A stretch of 64,000 nt of DNA from Tritrichomonas musculus (taxonomy: Eukaryota > Parabasalia > Tritrichomonadida > Tritrichomonadidae): NCBI GenBank assembly GCA_039105265.1, contig JAPFFF010000015.1:2294001-2358000 (forward strand). Reading direction: 5' to 3'. Both the position numbers and the translations under genes were made by a program. Under the pieces are notes generated by a model. The model was not told the origin of the DNA and did no database searches. It saw only the letters and a program-made list of their open reading frames with translations. Below, one piece after another: positions 29,914 to 40,100 of the stretch (its first letter is position 1; each line of letters opens with the position of its first letter).

Positions 29914-29988
29914 AAAAGACATATTAAAAAAACTTAAAAAAGACATATAAAAAAAAACTTAAAATTAGAAGTAATTATTTTTTTACTC

Positions 29989-30360
29989 TTACTCCTTGTC
30001 TTTTGGAGATGAAGCTTCTTGTTCATCTTCATCATCTTCTTCTTGTGTCTCTTGCGAGTCAGGCACTATAGGCACGTGAAAGCCAATAGATTTTGGTGTT
30101 GTAGATTGAGGAATCTTTTTATGAAAAACCTCGCAGGTAGTGAGATTCATTTGAGTAAGTGCTTCAGCAATCTTGTTCATGTTTGCTTGTATCAAAGGGT
30201 CATAGATGGTGCAGACATTAGATGATGTCGAGTTTATTATTTTTTGGTTGAACAGAAATATCACCTCTTTAATAGCATTGGCTATTTCAACATGAGCATT
30301 TTTGATAGCTAGCTTTTGCTGTTTTTGGAATTCTTTGAAGTCATTTCCAGAACGCGACAT
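29989..30360 (-). CDS. Unknown Maverick protein of 123 residues (X)
   Basis: This gene reads against its neighbours. It has a helical N-terminal two-thirds and a strongly acidic tail (ETQEEDDEDEQEASSPKDKE). In Y the interval at this place, also read backward, holds the SF3 helicase instead. No domain is recognised. Confidence 0.5.
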   Translation of the reverse strand: MSRSGNDFKEFQKQQKLAIKNAHVEIANAIKEVIFLFNQKIINSTSSNVCTIYDPLIQANMNKIAEALTQMNLTTCEVFHKKIPQSTTPKSIGFHVPIVPDSQETQEEDDEDEQEASSPKDKE

Positions 30361-30436
30361 TTTAAAAAATGAAGTGATTTTGTTTGCGAATATTCAATTT
30401 TCAAAAATAATTCAATTTTTTTTCTCGAATGAAATC

Positions 30437-30727
30437 ATGAGCCAAAATTTAGATTTGGGTGAGTTCAAGGAAACAGCTATCATCAAGAAGTTGAAGAAGT
30501 CCAAGAGTAACAACAACCTCAAAAATATTGATACTGCAAAAACTGAAACAACAGAAAAACGTGGTAGAAAGCAAAAGTATGCAACTGTTGAAGAACGAAA
30601 TGAAGCACGTAAACAACAGCAAAAGGCATATCGTGAAAGAAAGAAAAAAGAAGTACAAAGTATGAAGGAAAAAATAATGTCGTATGAAAGCAAAAAGGTA
30701 TCACATGAAGAAAGGAATGAAAGGTAG
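30437..30727 (+). CDS. Basic-region (bZIP-like) DNA-binding protein (X)
   Basis: This protein is 96 residues from the ATG at 30437. The centre RGRKQKYAT..EER.EA followed by RKQQQKAYRERKKKE is nearly identical to the protein at 58467-58703 in Y, while the flanks differ. The block has the look of a bZIP basic region, followed by a short helix without a full leucine zipper. RGRK resembles an AT-hook. It is a likely DNA-binding regulator or replication factor of the element. A 19-bp repeat array begins at its very end. Confidence 0.7.
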   Translation: MSQNLDLGEFKETAIIKKLKKSKSNNNLKNIDTAKTETTEKRGRKQKYATVEERNEARKQQQKAYRERKKKEVQSMKEKIMSYESKKVSHEERNER

Positions 30728-30950
30728 CTTATGAGGAAAAAGGTAGCTTATGAGGAAAAAGGTAGCTTATGAGGAAAAAGGTAGCTTATGAGGAAAAAGG
30801 TAGCTTATGAGGAAAAAGGTAGCTTATGAGGAAAAAGGTAGCTTATGAGGAAAAAGGTAGCTTATGAGGAAAAAGGTAGCTTATGAGGAAAAAGGTAGCT
30901 TATGAGGAAAAAGGTAGCTTATGAGGAAAAAGGTAGCTTATGAGGAAAAA
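30723..30950. repeat. 19-bp tandem array, 12 units (X)
   Basis: Twelve copies of ggtagcttatgaggaaaaa fill exactly 228 bases with no visible variation. The array starts inside the last codons of the basic-region gene and ends 28 bases before the next gene. It is a candidate replication or regulatory iteron array, or a recent slippage product. Confidence 0.93.
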
Positions 30951-30977
30951 CATGTAGTTAAAAAAACTTTTTTTTAG

Positions 30978-31403
30978 TTATTCATTTTTCTTGTAGTACA
31001 TTGTGATGAACTTCTTGTTTCTTTTCACTTTCTTATGTGTAAAGTGTCTCTTTGTTCCATCGAGATGCCCGAAACCAAGTCGAGTAATAGATAGTTCATG
31101 ACCAAAGAACATGTTGTACAAGTTAACAATGTCTCTTGCAGGATAACAATCTTTCTCGAGGTTGTCAAACCATTCATCATACCTCTTTTTTTGTTTTGCT
31201 CGAAGTCGATGTGCATCATTTTCAAGAGCATGAGCATAATTTTCACACATCGTTCTTAAATTTGATGTATCATCTTCAACTTTTAGTTGAGATATTTTTT
31301 TCGACATGTTTATATTAATTTTGTAGTCGAATGAATCATGATCTTTAGGAGGTGTTTGTTTTTGTAAAATATCTTCTATTTTATCTTCTTCTTCATTCAT
31401 CAT
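30978..31403 (-). CDS. Conserved small Maverick protein, 141 residues (X)
   Basis: The C-terminal half is homologous to the 162-residue protein 57352-57840 in Y: ARDIVNLYNMFFGHELSI matches VQELRDLYNKFFKCNLTI, followed by a strongly basic end. The basic tail suggests nucleic-acid contact. It is divergent from the coiled-coil gene that follows. Confidence 0.6.
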   Translation of the reverse strand: MMNEEEDKIEDILQKQTPPKDHDSFDYKININMSKKISQLKVEDDTSNLRTMCENYAHALENDAHRLRAKQKKRYDEWFDNLEKDCYPARDIVNLYNMFFGHELSITRLGFGHLDGTKRHFTHKKVKRNKKFITMYYKKNE

Positions 31404-31593
31404 TAATAAAATAATAGTGATATTAATAAATATATTTTTTTAAAATTTCAATATATTTTATTTTTTTTAATTCAATTTTTGAATTTTTATAGTGTATATA
31501 ACTTTTTCAAAGAAAAATATCCACCTTCGAGTTTTTCTACGAAATTTAAAATTTAGTGATATCAACTAGAAAATAGATCATTTTTATACTTGT
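31404..31593. promoter_or_regulatory. AT-rich divergent promoter region (X)
   Basis: This spacer between a minus-strand and a plus-strand gene consists of long A/T runs and a short palindrome, AATTCAATTTTTGAATT. The corresponding spacer in Y (56760-57351) is also extremely AT-rich. It probably holds two promoters. Confidence 0.4.
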
Positions 31594-33036
31594 ATGTCAT
31601 ACAACTACAGCTCAGACAGCGATGTTAGTCTATTTGACTCGATCGAGCAATCGGGTCAACAAGCTCCACCATCAGATCCGCCATCAGCTCCACCCACAGA
31701 AGTTTGGCTCAAGAACATGACCCCAGAACAACTCGAATCCATGCGACAGTTCATCATGAAGCAGCAAGAAGAAGCAGCAGCTAGATTAAAGAAGAAGCAG
31801 CAAGAAGAAGAAGCAGCTAGATTGAAGAAGAAGCAAGAAGAAGAAGAAGCAGCTAGATTGAAGAAGAAGCAAGAAGAAGAAGAAGCAGCTCGATTGAAGA
31901 AGCAACAAGAAGAAGAAGCAGCTAGATTGAAGAAGCAGCAAGAAGAAGAAGCAAGAAGGAAGAAGAAGCAAGAAGAAGAAGCATTAGCAAGATTGAAGCA
32001 AGAAGACGATGCAAGAAGGAAGAATCCATATGTTCCAATTTCAAATAAAGTCTTTCCACCACCTCGCTCATATAATATAATACAAGTTCCTCCACCTCCT
32101 CCACCTCCATCTAATCAACAAATACCGCCACCTCCAAGTGTTCTTGCTAGACCATCTTCATTTGCCGAGAAACAAAAATTCGGTTCCAATCCAAAAGAAG
32201 AAACAAAGATAGAAGGAGAAGAAGAAGAAGTTGATCATGAACAAGAACAAGAACCAGTTCACAGAGAACCATATAAGCCACCGAAAAGTGTTCATGATAT
32301 GAAATCCAATAGTGATTATAAGGAGGATAATGTTAGGCCATTCGACTTTCGAGATGAAATGGAACGAATAATAGAAGAAAATGAAAACTTGAAAGATCGA
32401 TTAACGAAGTTGGAGGAGCGAATGACTGCGGTAGAATATAACATTCAAGACATAAATCACAATGCTGAAGAACTCAGGAAAGACATTGATGATAACGACG
32501 AATACGCACTCGAGCTGATGAAATTGGAACTTGCTCCAAAAAAGGTGGCGAAGTACATTAACAAAATTCACGATCTAAAGAATGACGTGTCAAATCTCAA
32601 AAATGCTCAACAAGCTGGTCCTCCAACAGATGATGCATTTGCTGAAAAGTTGGCAAGATCGAGATTGATGATGGTAGAAGTTGATTATCTTCGAAACATG
32701 TTGGACGCTATTGAATCATATGACAAGAAAAAAGCACCAGAGCTGATAAACGTGTTCAAGTCCTATGGATGGAAGTTGTCCAATTGCATTTATCATCTTC
32801 GACCATACTTATCACCAGAAGAGAAAGAGAAGTTGGACAAAGCATGCAGCTTCGAGAGAAAAGGAAAGAAGCAATCACCGAAGCAAGTGCTGAATGCCAT
32901 TAAGCAATTTGGTGAATCAATGGAGAAGAACGAAATTGAACGGAACTCTGACTCGAAGTCGAAAGGACATGAGTTCCAATATCATTTTCCATATCTCGAA
33001 GATAATGTCGTTGATGATGATGATTACCCCCAATAA
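31594..33036 (+). CDS. Repetitive coiled-coil protein (X)
   Basis: This 480-residue protein has a Pro/Ser-rich start and then a highly repetitive charged helix (about 60-140) built on KKKQEEEEAARL. A proline-rich linker follows (VPPPPPPPSNQQIPPPP). Then come a second coiled coil (about 255-345) and a helical C-terminal domain. It occupies the same place as 55527-56759 in Y, with a similar plan but different repeats. A structural or terminal-protein-like role is possible; nothing proves it. Confidence 0.65.
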   Translation: MSYNYSSDSDVSLFDSIEQSGQQAPPSDPPSAPPTEVWLKNMTPEQLESMRQFIMKQQEEAAARLKKKQQEEEAARLKKKQEEEEAARLKKKQEEEEAARLKKQQEEEAARLKKQQEEEARRKKKQEEEALARLKQEDDARRKNPYVPISNKVFPPPRSYNIIQVPPPPPPPSNQQIPPPPSVLARPSSFAEKQKFGSNPKEETKIEGEEEEVDHEQEQEPVHREPYKPPKSVHDMKSNSDYKEDNVRPFDFRDEMERIIEENENLKDRLTKLEERMTAVEYNIQDINHNAEELRKDIDDNDEYALELMKLELAPKKVAKYINKIHDLKNDVSNLKNAQQAGPPTDDAFAEKLARSRLMMVEVDYLRNMLDAIESYDKKKAPELINVFKSYGWKLSNCIYHLRPYLSPEEKEKLDKACSFERKGKKQSPKQVLNAIKQFGESMEKNEIERNSDSKSKGHEFQYHFPYLEDNVVDDDDYPQ

Positions 33037-33109
33037 GATAGGTCATAACTAAAAAATAATTTTTTTAACTTTTTCTTTGTTTTTATTTTTATCGTTTCAC
33101 TTTTATTTT

Positions 33110-36100
33110 ATGTTAAACATGAACAAGGACATTGAAGACAATTTTTTAGATGCTATTGGAGATGTCTATGCTGATACAAAATCACAGTTTCGTCGTGAAT
33201 ATAATCGACGTGCAAAACAATACCAAAAGAAAGACAAATTTAAAGAAGAAATGAGGAAGCTCATGATTCCTGCAGGACAAGGTATTGGTTTTGCTACAGA
33301 CATCAATCAAGATGAAGATAAGAGGTACGCATTTACGGAAGCACTACGACAGATACATAAAAAGAAAAATGTTGGAAGACCTATTGTTAAAGCAATTGCA
33401 CTTGATGGAACTTATAAGTACTTCACACTCAGTGATAAGCACAACATCGAAAGTACATTAGGTCATATAACAGGAGAACTTGATTTAAGTGAAGACCAGT
33501 CAGACACTAATCCATATATCTCAAACATGTTCATTCCAGTTCGATATGAGGTACAATTTATTGACATGAACAAAACAAATGATGGTGTTCATTTTAGAAC
33601 CAAGATGCAAGATATGGATACTCATGAAATCTATGATGATGAAGTTGAAATTGATGAAGACTATCGAAATACACCAGAAGGTAGTTTTTTCCCATACATC
33701 AATCTATCACCTATAGACTTATCTACATACCAAATCTTTCATGAGGTAAGGAAAGAGAACTACAGAGATAATTGTTTTGTATATGCTTGTATACAATCCG
33801 GTGTGTTCACTGATGATGAAATAGATGACTTACGATTTTTTGTTCAAACAAGAACCATACCCAATAACAAGATAGAAGAAGTAGCTAAAAAGTTCAAGTG
33901 CAATTTTAGTATCATTAGAGTTGTTGAACAACCTGATAAATACAAGTATGAAACAAGAATCAACACCAGAAAGAAAAAATGGTCTGTTGATTTTAAAAGA
34001 GAAGTTAAACTGATATTGTTCAAAGACCATTATATGCTCAATAAGAACATACCTTGTACATTATTCTATCTTCAACACTATGAAGAACTTGATAGAACAT
34101 TTGCATATATGCCTTTTGAAAAAAGATGTATGATATATAAATTACATAGTAACAGAAAGACTGTCAAAGAATATAATTCTGAAGGAATCAAACCAATAAC
34201 CTTTTTCCAAAAGATGTTTGAGTTACATCTATTTGAAGAAATCAAAGCATGCGAAATGGATATTATCAACACAACTGAATATGAGCATGTTAATGACTAT
34301 GTAAGTCTCGAATATAATGCAGAACAATGTACAAGAATCATTGAGAATAATAAAAAGAAACAAAATACATGGTCAAGGATTTATTATAGCGACTTCGAAA
34401 CAAACTCGACAGTCAGTCCACATATACCATATCTCAATTGTACGATCTTTCGAGATGGAGCCAACATACATAAAATATCTATTCAAGGTGAAGATTGTGG
34501 ACAGAAGCTCTTGAATTATTTATGGAGTGGCTCATTAACATATTTTCACAACCTCAAGTATGATGCATGTTTTTTCATTAACACACCTGGATGGGATACA
34601 CAGATAACAGAACGAAGTGGAACTGTGTTGCAAATCATCATGACATTATTCGAAGAAGGTACAAGGAAAGTCAAAAAGAGATTAACATTCAGGAACTCAT
34701 ATAGTATAATACCTCAAGCATTAAGTAAATTTGCTACAATGTTCAACCTCAATGTTCACAAGGAAGTCATGGCATATAAGCTATATACACAAGAGAACAT
34801 TCAAAGAAGAATTGTTGATGCTACTGAGTTCCAACAGCAATACATCGATGAAAATTCAGATAAGTTATCGAAAGCACAACTTGATGCAAACTGCAAGCAG
34901 ATTATCGAAAATGCAAAAATTGCAAATTGTTATAATGATGGCAAAATCGACATCATTAAATATGCCATCTTCTATTGTTTCAAGGACTGTATTGTTTTGA
35001 TGAAGGGAATGGAAAAATTTAATGAAGACCTGAAAGCAGTCTTTAAAGAAACAAAGACAGATATGTATGGTGTTCATGATTTTATATCTATAAGTGCTAT
35101 TGGATACTGCTTTGCCAAGAAATATGGTTGCTTTGATGGATGTTATGAACTATCAGGTAAGTGTCAAGACTTCATACAACGATGTGTCTCTGGTGGAAGA
35201 ACAATGACAGCAGGTAATGAAAAGCAATACATCGAAGGAAAGATACAAGACTTTGATGCAGTTAGCTTATATCCATCTGCAATGTATGTTATGGATGGCA
35301 TACCATTAGGAAGACCTAAAGTAATACCACAAGGTACAACACATGAACAACTTATGCAATATGATACATTCTTTATCGAAGTCAACATCAAGAAACTCGA
35401 ATGTAAATCAAAAGAGCCATATAAATTTGGACAAGTATTTACAAGGAATGAATCAGGTAGTAAAATATTCGGCAATTTCCTTGTTGACCATTATTATATC
35501 GATAAAGTAGGTCTCATGGACTTGTTCGAATTTTATGATGTTGAATATGAGTTAATACGTGGCTATTACTTTGATGACGGATTTAACAAGAAAATCAATG
35601 AGTTCATTGAGAAGCTCTTTAATCTCAGGGCAAGTTATAAAAAGCAAAAGAACCCTCTTGAACAAACCATAAAGCTCCTCCTTAACTCTATATATGGCAA
35701 GTCAATATTGAAAGCAACAAAGACTGAAACCAAGACAGTACCAAAAAGCCAACTATACAAGTACCTCTGGAGGAACTACAACTTTATCAAGGAGGTTGTT
35801 GAAGATGCTAATATTGATAAGTGCTATGTCAAGAAGTTGAAACCAATTAATGACCATTTCAACCTACCTCAATTTGGTGCAAGCGTTCTCTCTTGGAGTA
35901 AGCACTTAATGAACAGGGTTATGGCTACAGCTGAGCAAGCAGGTATACCTATCTTTTATCAAGATACTGATAGTATGCATGTACTTGAAAAAGATGTACC
36001 AAGGATAGCTGACTTATTCCAGTTCAAGTATCATCAACCTCTTATTGGAAAAAATATGTGTCAGTTTCATAATGACTTTGATGAGTTCGAAGGTAGTCAA

Positions 36101-36394
36101 GGAGAAATACACTCAAGAAAACTCATTGCACTTGGTAAAAAGAGCTACCTCGATATCTTGGTTGATGAACAAGGAAATGAAGGATATCATATTAGACTCA
36201 AAGGAATTCCAAAACAAGTTATTCTCAACAAGTGCAAAAGGATGGGTATCTCAGTTGAAGAGCTTTTTGAAAGAATGCATGAAGGAGAAAGTATGACATT
36301 TGATTTGTTGGATGGTTCGAATGCATTCAGGAAGTCAAAGACATTTCAACAAACCAACTTACCCAAATTTGCACGTACTCTTAGGTTTACGTAG
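33110..36394 (+). CDS. Protein-primed DNA polymerase B (X)
   Basis: This polymerase is 1094 residues from the ATG at 33110; another ATG lies nine bases on. Exonuclease motifs are YYSDFET (about 428) and FHNLKYD. Polymerase motif A is DFDAVSLYPS (about 714), motif B KLLLNSIYGKS, motif C YQDTDSMH (about 952), and a KKSY follows. This is the Maverick family B polymerase that copies the element from a protein primer. An extra N-terminal part holds RDNCFVYACIQSG (Cys about 222) and KDHYML (His about 307), reminiscent of an OTU-type cysteine protease. Its end overlaps the next, oppositely read gene by eight bases. Confidence 0.92.
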   Translation: MLNMNKDIEDNFLDAIGDVYADTKSQFRREYNRRAKQYQKKDKFKEEMRKLMIPAGQGIGFATDINQDEDKRYAFTEALRQIHKKKNVGRPIVKAIALDGTYKYFTLSDKHNIESTLGHITGELDLSEDQSDTNPYISNMFIPVRYEVQFIDMNKTNDGVHFRTKMQDMDTHEIYDDEVEIDEDYRNTPEGSFFPYINLSPIDLSTYQIFHEVRKENYRDNCFVYACIQSGVFTDDEIDDLRFFVQTRTIPNNKIEEVAKKFKCNFSIIRVVEQPDKYKYETRINTRKKKWSVDFKREVKLILFKDHYMLNKNIPCTLFYLQHYEELDRTFAYMPFEKRCMIYKLHSNRKTVKEYNSEGIKPITFFQKMFELHLFEEIKACEMDIINTTEYEHVNDYVSLEYNAEQCTRIIENNKKKQNTWSRIYYSDFETNSTVSPHIPYLNCTIFRDGANIHKISIQGEDCGQKLLNYLWSGSLTYFHNLKYDACFFINTPGWDTQITERSGTVLQIIMTLFEEGTRKVKKRLTFRNSYSIIPQALSKFATMFNLNVHKEVMAYKLYTQENIQRRIVDATEFQQQYIDENSDKLSKAQLDANCKQIIENAKIANCYNDGKIDIIKYAIFYCFKDCIVLMKGMEKFNEDLKAVFKETKTDMYGVHDFISISAIGYCFAKKYGCFDGCYELSGKCQDFIQRCVSGGRTMTAGNEKQYIEGKIQDFDAVSLYPSAMYVMDGIPLGRPKVIPQGTTHEQLMQYDTFFIEVNIKKLECKSKEPYKFGQVFTRNESGSKIFGNFLVDHYYIDKVGLMDLFEFYDVEYELIRGYYFDDGFNKKINEFIEKLFNLRASYKKQKNPLEQTIKLLLNSIYGKSILKATKTETKTVPKSQLYKYLWRNYNFIKEVVEDANIDKCYVKKLKPINDHFNLPQFGASVLSWSKHLMNRVMATAEQAGIPIFYQDTDSMHVLEKDVPRIADLFQFKYHQPLIGKNMCQFHNDFDEFEGSQGEIHSRKLIALGKKSYLDILVDEQGNEGYHIRLKGIPKQVILNKCKRMGISVEELFERMHEGESMTFDLLDGSNAFRKSKTFQQTNLPKFARTLRFT

Positions 36395-37136
36395 TTAAAA
36401 CATCATTGACATCAGTCGAGTTAGATGGTTTAATTTTGATAGTTATGAACAAAGGACTTTTTAACAATATTGGCTGATATTGAAAATCTACTAAACTTAA
36501 TTCTAAAAACTTTAATGAATCTGTATATGTTTTTATTTTTAATGGTTTACTTTCAGTTTCGAAATCATATATAAGTGGTTTATTATCTAAAGTGAATGTA
36601 TTGATACTACCAATGACAGAAGGTGTATATTGTTGTTCACCTATATTCGAGTATATGGCATTACCTTGTAGTGATACTAGATACAACTTAGTATGATTTA
36701 ATATTGGGATGTCTTTAATATTATATGTTGCATTTGATGGTAACACAATAGGCAATGAAGTATTATATAAACCAGTTAATAGCGCAGCCCTATGGGAAAT
36801 AGAGGTTATCGTTAACGGTGTTTGTGTCTTTATTGTAAATGTACGAGTAGTATCATTATATTTAAAAGATACCTCCGCAAGTGGATTTAAAACTGCTTCT
36901 ATTTGCTTGATGGTATAATTATATCTATCTTCGAATTTAAGCTTGAATGGAATACTGTTATATGTAAACTCTATATAATCATCTTTCGTACTCAACATAA
37001 TATTACTTATTGTATTAATTGAAGATACAAAATATTTAATATATTTACACTTCCATGGTATATCCAAATTGATAGATACCTTATTATATTCATCAGCATT
37101 TGTACTCTGTACTGATACTAACATTTTATAATTCAT
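36387..37136 (-). CDS. Candidate minor capsid (penton-like) protein (X)
   Basis: This 249-residue, beta-rich protein is closely matched by 51354-52091 in Y. Shared blocks are IPWKC.Y.KY.VSSINT, ISHRAALLTGLYNT, HTKLYLVSLQGN and LELSLVDFQ.QP. Length and strand content fit a single jelly-roll penton-type protein, but I assign that only by inference. The start codon stands three bases from the start of the large fiber-like gene on the other strand. Confidence 0.6.
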   Translation of the reverse strand: MNYKMLVSVQSTNADEYNKVSINLDIPWKCKYIKYFVSSINTISNIMLSTKDDYIEFTYNSIPFKLKFEDRYNYTIKQIEAVLNPLAEVSFKYNDTTRTFTIKTQTPLTITSISHRAALLTGLYNTSLPIVLPSNATYNIKDIPILNHTKLYLVSLQGNAIYSNIGEQQYTPSVIGSINTFTLDNKPLIYDFETESKPLKIKTYTDSLKFLELSLVDFQYQPILLKSPLFITIKIKPSNSTDVNDVLTT

Positions 37137-37139
37137 AAA

Positions 37140-40100
37140 ATGTCAATTAAACTTTATTCTTTGCAATCAAGTGAGGCTGAAAAGCTCAAAGACAAAAATA
37201 TAGAGATAAGTGTTAATGATGAAGGTAATATTGATATTATAAGAAATGAGGACCCAGATGATTACCCTACTTTTAGTTGTTTATATAACAAAGCAGAAGT
37301 AGATGAAAGAGTAGTTGGTAATCATATCGAAAATGGAGGAAAGCTTGATGGTTTCGGCAATGTACCTATTACAAATAAATTTGCCAATTATTTAAAATAC
37401 GTATTTAAAGGACCTGAACAGACACCCCAATTAGAAGACTCACTACCTGAAAAAGCAGAGTCACATAAGGAGTTGATAAAAGATGAACTTTGTGTTAATA
37501 CATTTAATGAATTTATTGAAGAAGAATCGAAAACATGTGAGGCTATTCATGAGATGTATACCGAATTGATGTGTGCAGCAGATGGATATGAACAAATTGC
37601 ATTTGATGAACAAACAGGGCAAAGCAAAGCTGTTCATTATCTTCAATATCCAAAGTCTATACCAACTCCTACTCCAGATGGTGTTTATTATAAGACATAT
37701 CATAATTTGGCTGATATGATGATAAGCATGATAGAGAATGATAAGACCACCCAAATTACAAAAAGAATCTTATATGAAACCTTCAATGAAAAGACATGGG
37801 AAAAATTTATTTCAGGAATAATTCAATATCATTATTCACTTCAAGAACAATCGCTGAAAAAAGTTGGATATAAATATAAAGGTTGTACAGACCTTATTGA
37901 AGCAGACCAAATAGTTGAAGTTAAAAGTCCTCGTGAGTTTTTTGAGACATATACCCAAAATCTAAAAGATAATAATAAAAATAAAGACCAATATGCAAAA
38001 GCTATGTTAGGTCTTTATTTGTATAATGTAATATTACATTCAGGTATTACATACTATTATACACATCGAAATGCTAATGGAATGAAAGTGGATGTTGTAC
38101 CACCTGGTGGACAAGACTATTTAAATATAACGTTAGGACAATGTTTAAATTTAGTATTCGAGATTATTAAAGATATAGTGAATTCACATAATGCTTTATT
38201 TGATTATGTTGTAACAATCAAGTCTTGTAATTGCAAACACGATAATCAAGGAGGTAACCAAGGAGGTAATGAAGGTAATGGTGAAGAAGAGGATGATAAT
38301 CAAGGAGGTAATGAAGGTGGTGATAATGAAGGCGGTGATAATGATTCAAACCTAATTCAATATATGAATGTAGGTCTACAAGCTGTAAATCAATTATCAG
38401 GTTATTTATTACATAATATTGCGAACCTAGGAAATAATGTTGCATCTCTCAGGTTCCAAAATGAAGTAGAGTCATTTACACAAGAGATGTTTGATTATGA
38501 GATATATGATAATGGTTTAGATGAGATGAATAGACAATACCAGTCAATAGGAATACAAACAGAACAACCAACACGTCAACGAGAATCCTTATTTAATGAT
38601 TCATATGTTTGGTGTACAGTATTTCGCATGTGGACGAGTTTTGCAGTTTATAATATACCAAATCAATTTGGATGGAGGACTAATTCTGCATTTGGAGCTC
38701 CTTGGAATTTTGTCTGGGATGTTGGACATAGGGAATGGATAGCAATAGCGCCACATGAAGAAGATGTACCAGCTGGATGGAGAATTAACCCAAAGGGAAA
38801 TGAAATAGCACAAACAATAGTACAACATAATATTCATTGGGAAGGAGAAATGATTTATAATCCTGATAGAGGACAATGGGAATATTATCCACCAGAAGAA
38901 AGTATTGTTGTACCAGAACAACCGGGACCTGTTATTAATATTGTTCCTGAACAAAATAGGAATGCAGTGTTAAGACCAACTTATGTTTGGTCTCTTGAGT
39001 CAGGTCGTTGGGTTAATTCAATGACAATAGCTAATATGCCAAGATCACATCCAAATGATAATAATGATTGGAGGCGAGATGTTAGCTTACAAGCACCTGC
39101 CAATTTTGTTTGGGACATAGACCATAGGGAATGGGTAGCCATAAGAAACAATGTTAGTGACATGCTATATGACAGAGATTGGAGGACAAATCGAGATATT
39201 GGAGATATTGCAGTAAGGCATTATCAAGAACATTTTTTACAAGGAATCGGCGAATTAGTATGGAATGATGATTATAATAGTTATGTTTATCAATGTAATG
39301 AGATAAGCCCATTATCATTATCATTAGAAGATAAAAGCAATAGCGGAGCAATAGCAATACCAGACCAAATTACAAGTACTGAAGCTTGGGATAAAATTTT
39401 AGACTGTATGGGTATCCCTGTTATTAATAATCCTAATGAGATAGATGAGAAGAATCCAGTACTTGGTAAATATATTATAAAGGGTGACTTAAAAGTAAAT
39501 GGGAAAATAATATGTGATTCTATTCCAAGTGGAGGTACAACAACAACTGACTCCAAGTATTTTACCTTGAAGGAATCAGACCAGTTATATTTATATAGAC
39601 CATCTAAGACGTATGAAGAATCCAATTATTATTGTATGAGATGGGATATAGATAAAGATTATGACATACCACTAAATTTAGTATTTAGATTCAAAGACTA
39701 TCTATTTGGTCATAACTGGGAATTAACATGGGATGGTAAAAATTGGACAGGAAATAATTGTCAAAACATGTGTACAGAAAAGATATCATACATGAACACA
39801 AATGACGGTGCGCCTGCTTTAACAATCAAACATAACGAAAGAATTGGTAGATGGATAAAAGGAACAATAAAGGAAGATTTAACTGATGATGATAATTATG
39901 CTCATATCTTGAAAGATTATCTTACCAATTGGAGGGTTGTTAAGAAAGATGGAACCATATTAAGTGAAGGAATAACTGCAACTTTTGATTCAAGTGGTTC
40001 AGGTACTTTTACTCAAGATGGATATAAATATGAACAAGCTAGAATGTATGTTGATGCACCAAGTGGATTAAATGCAGATGATGGATTATATGTTTATGCT

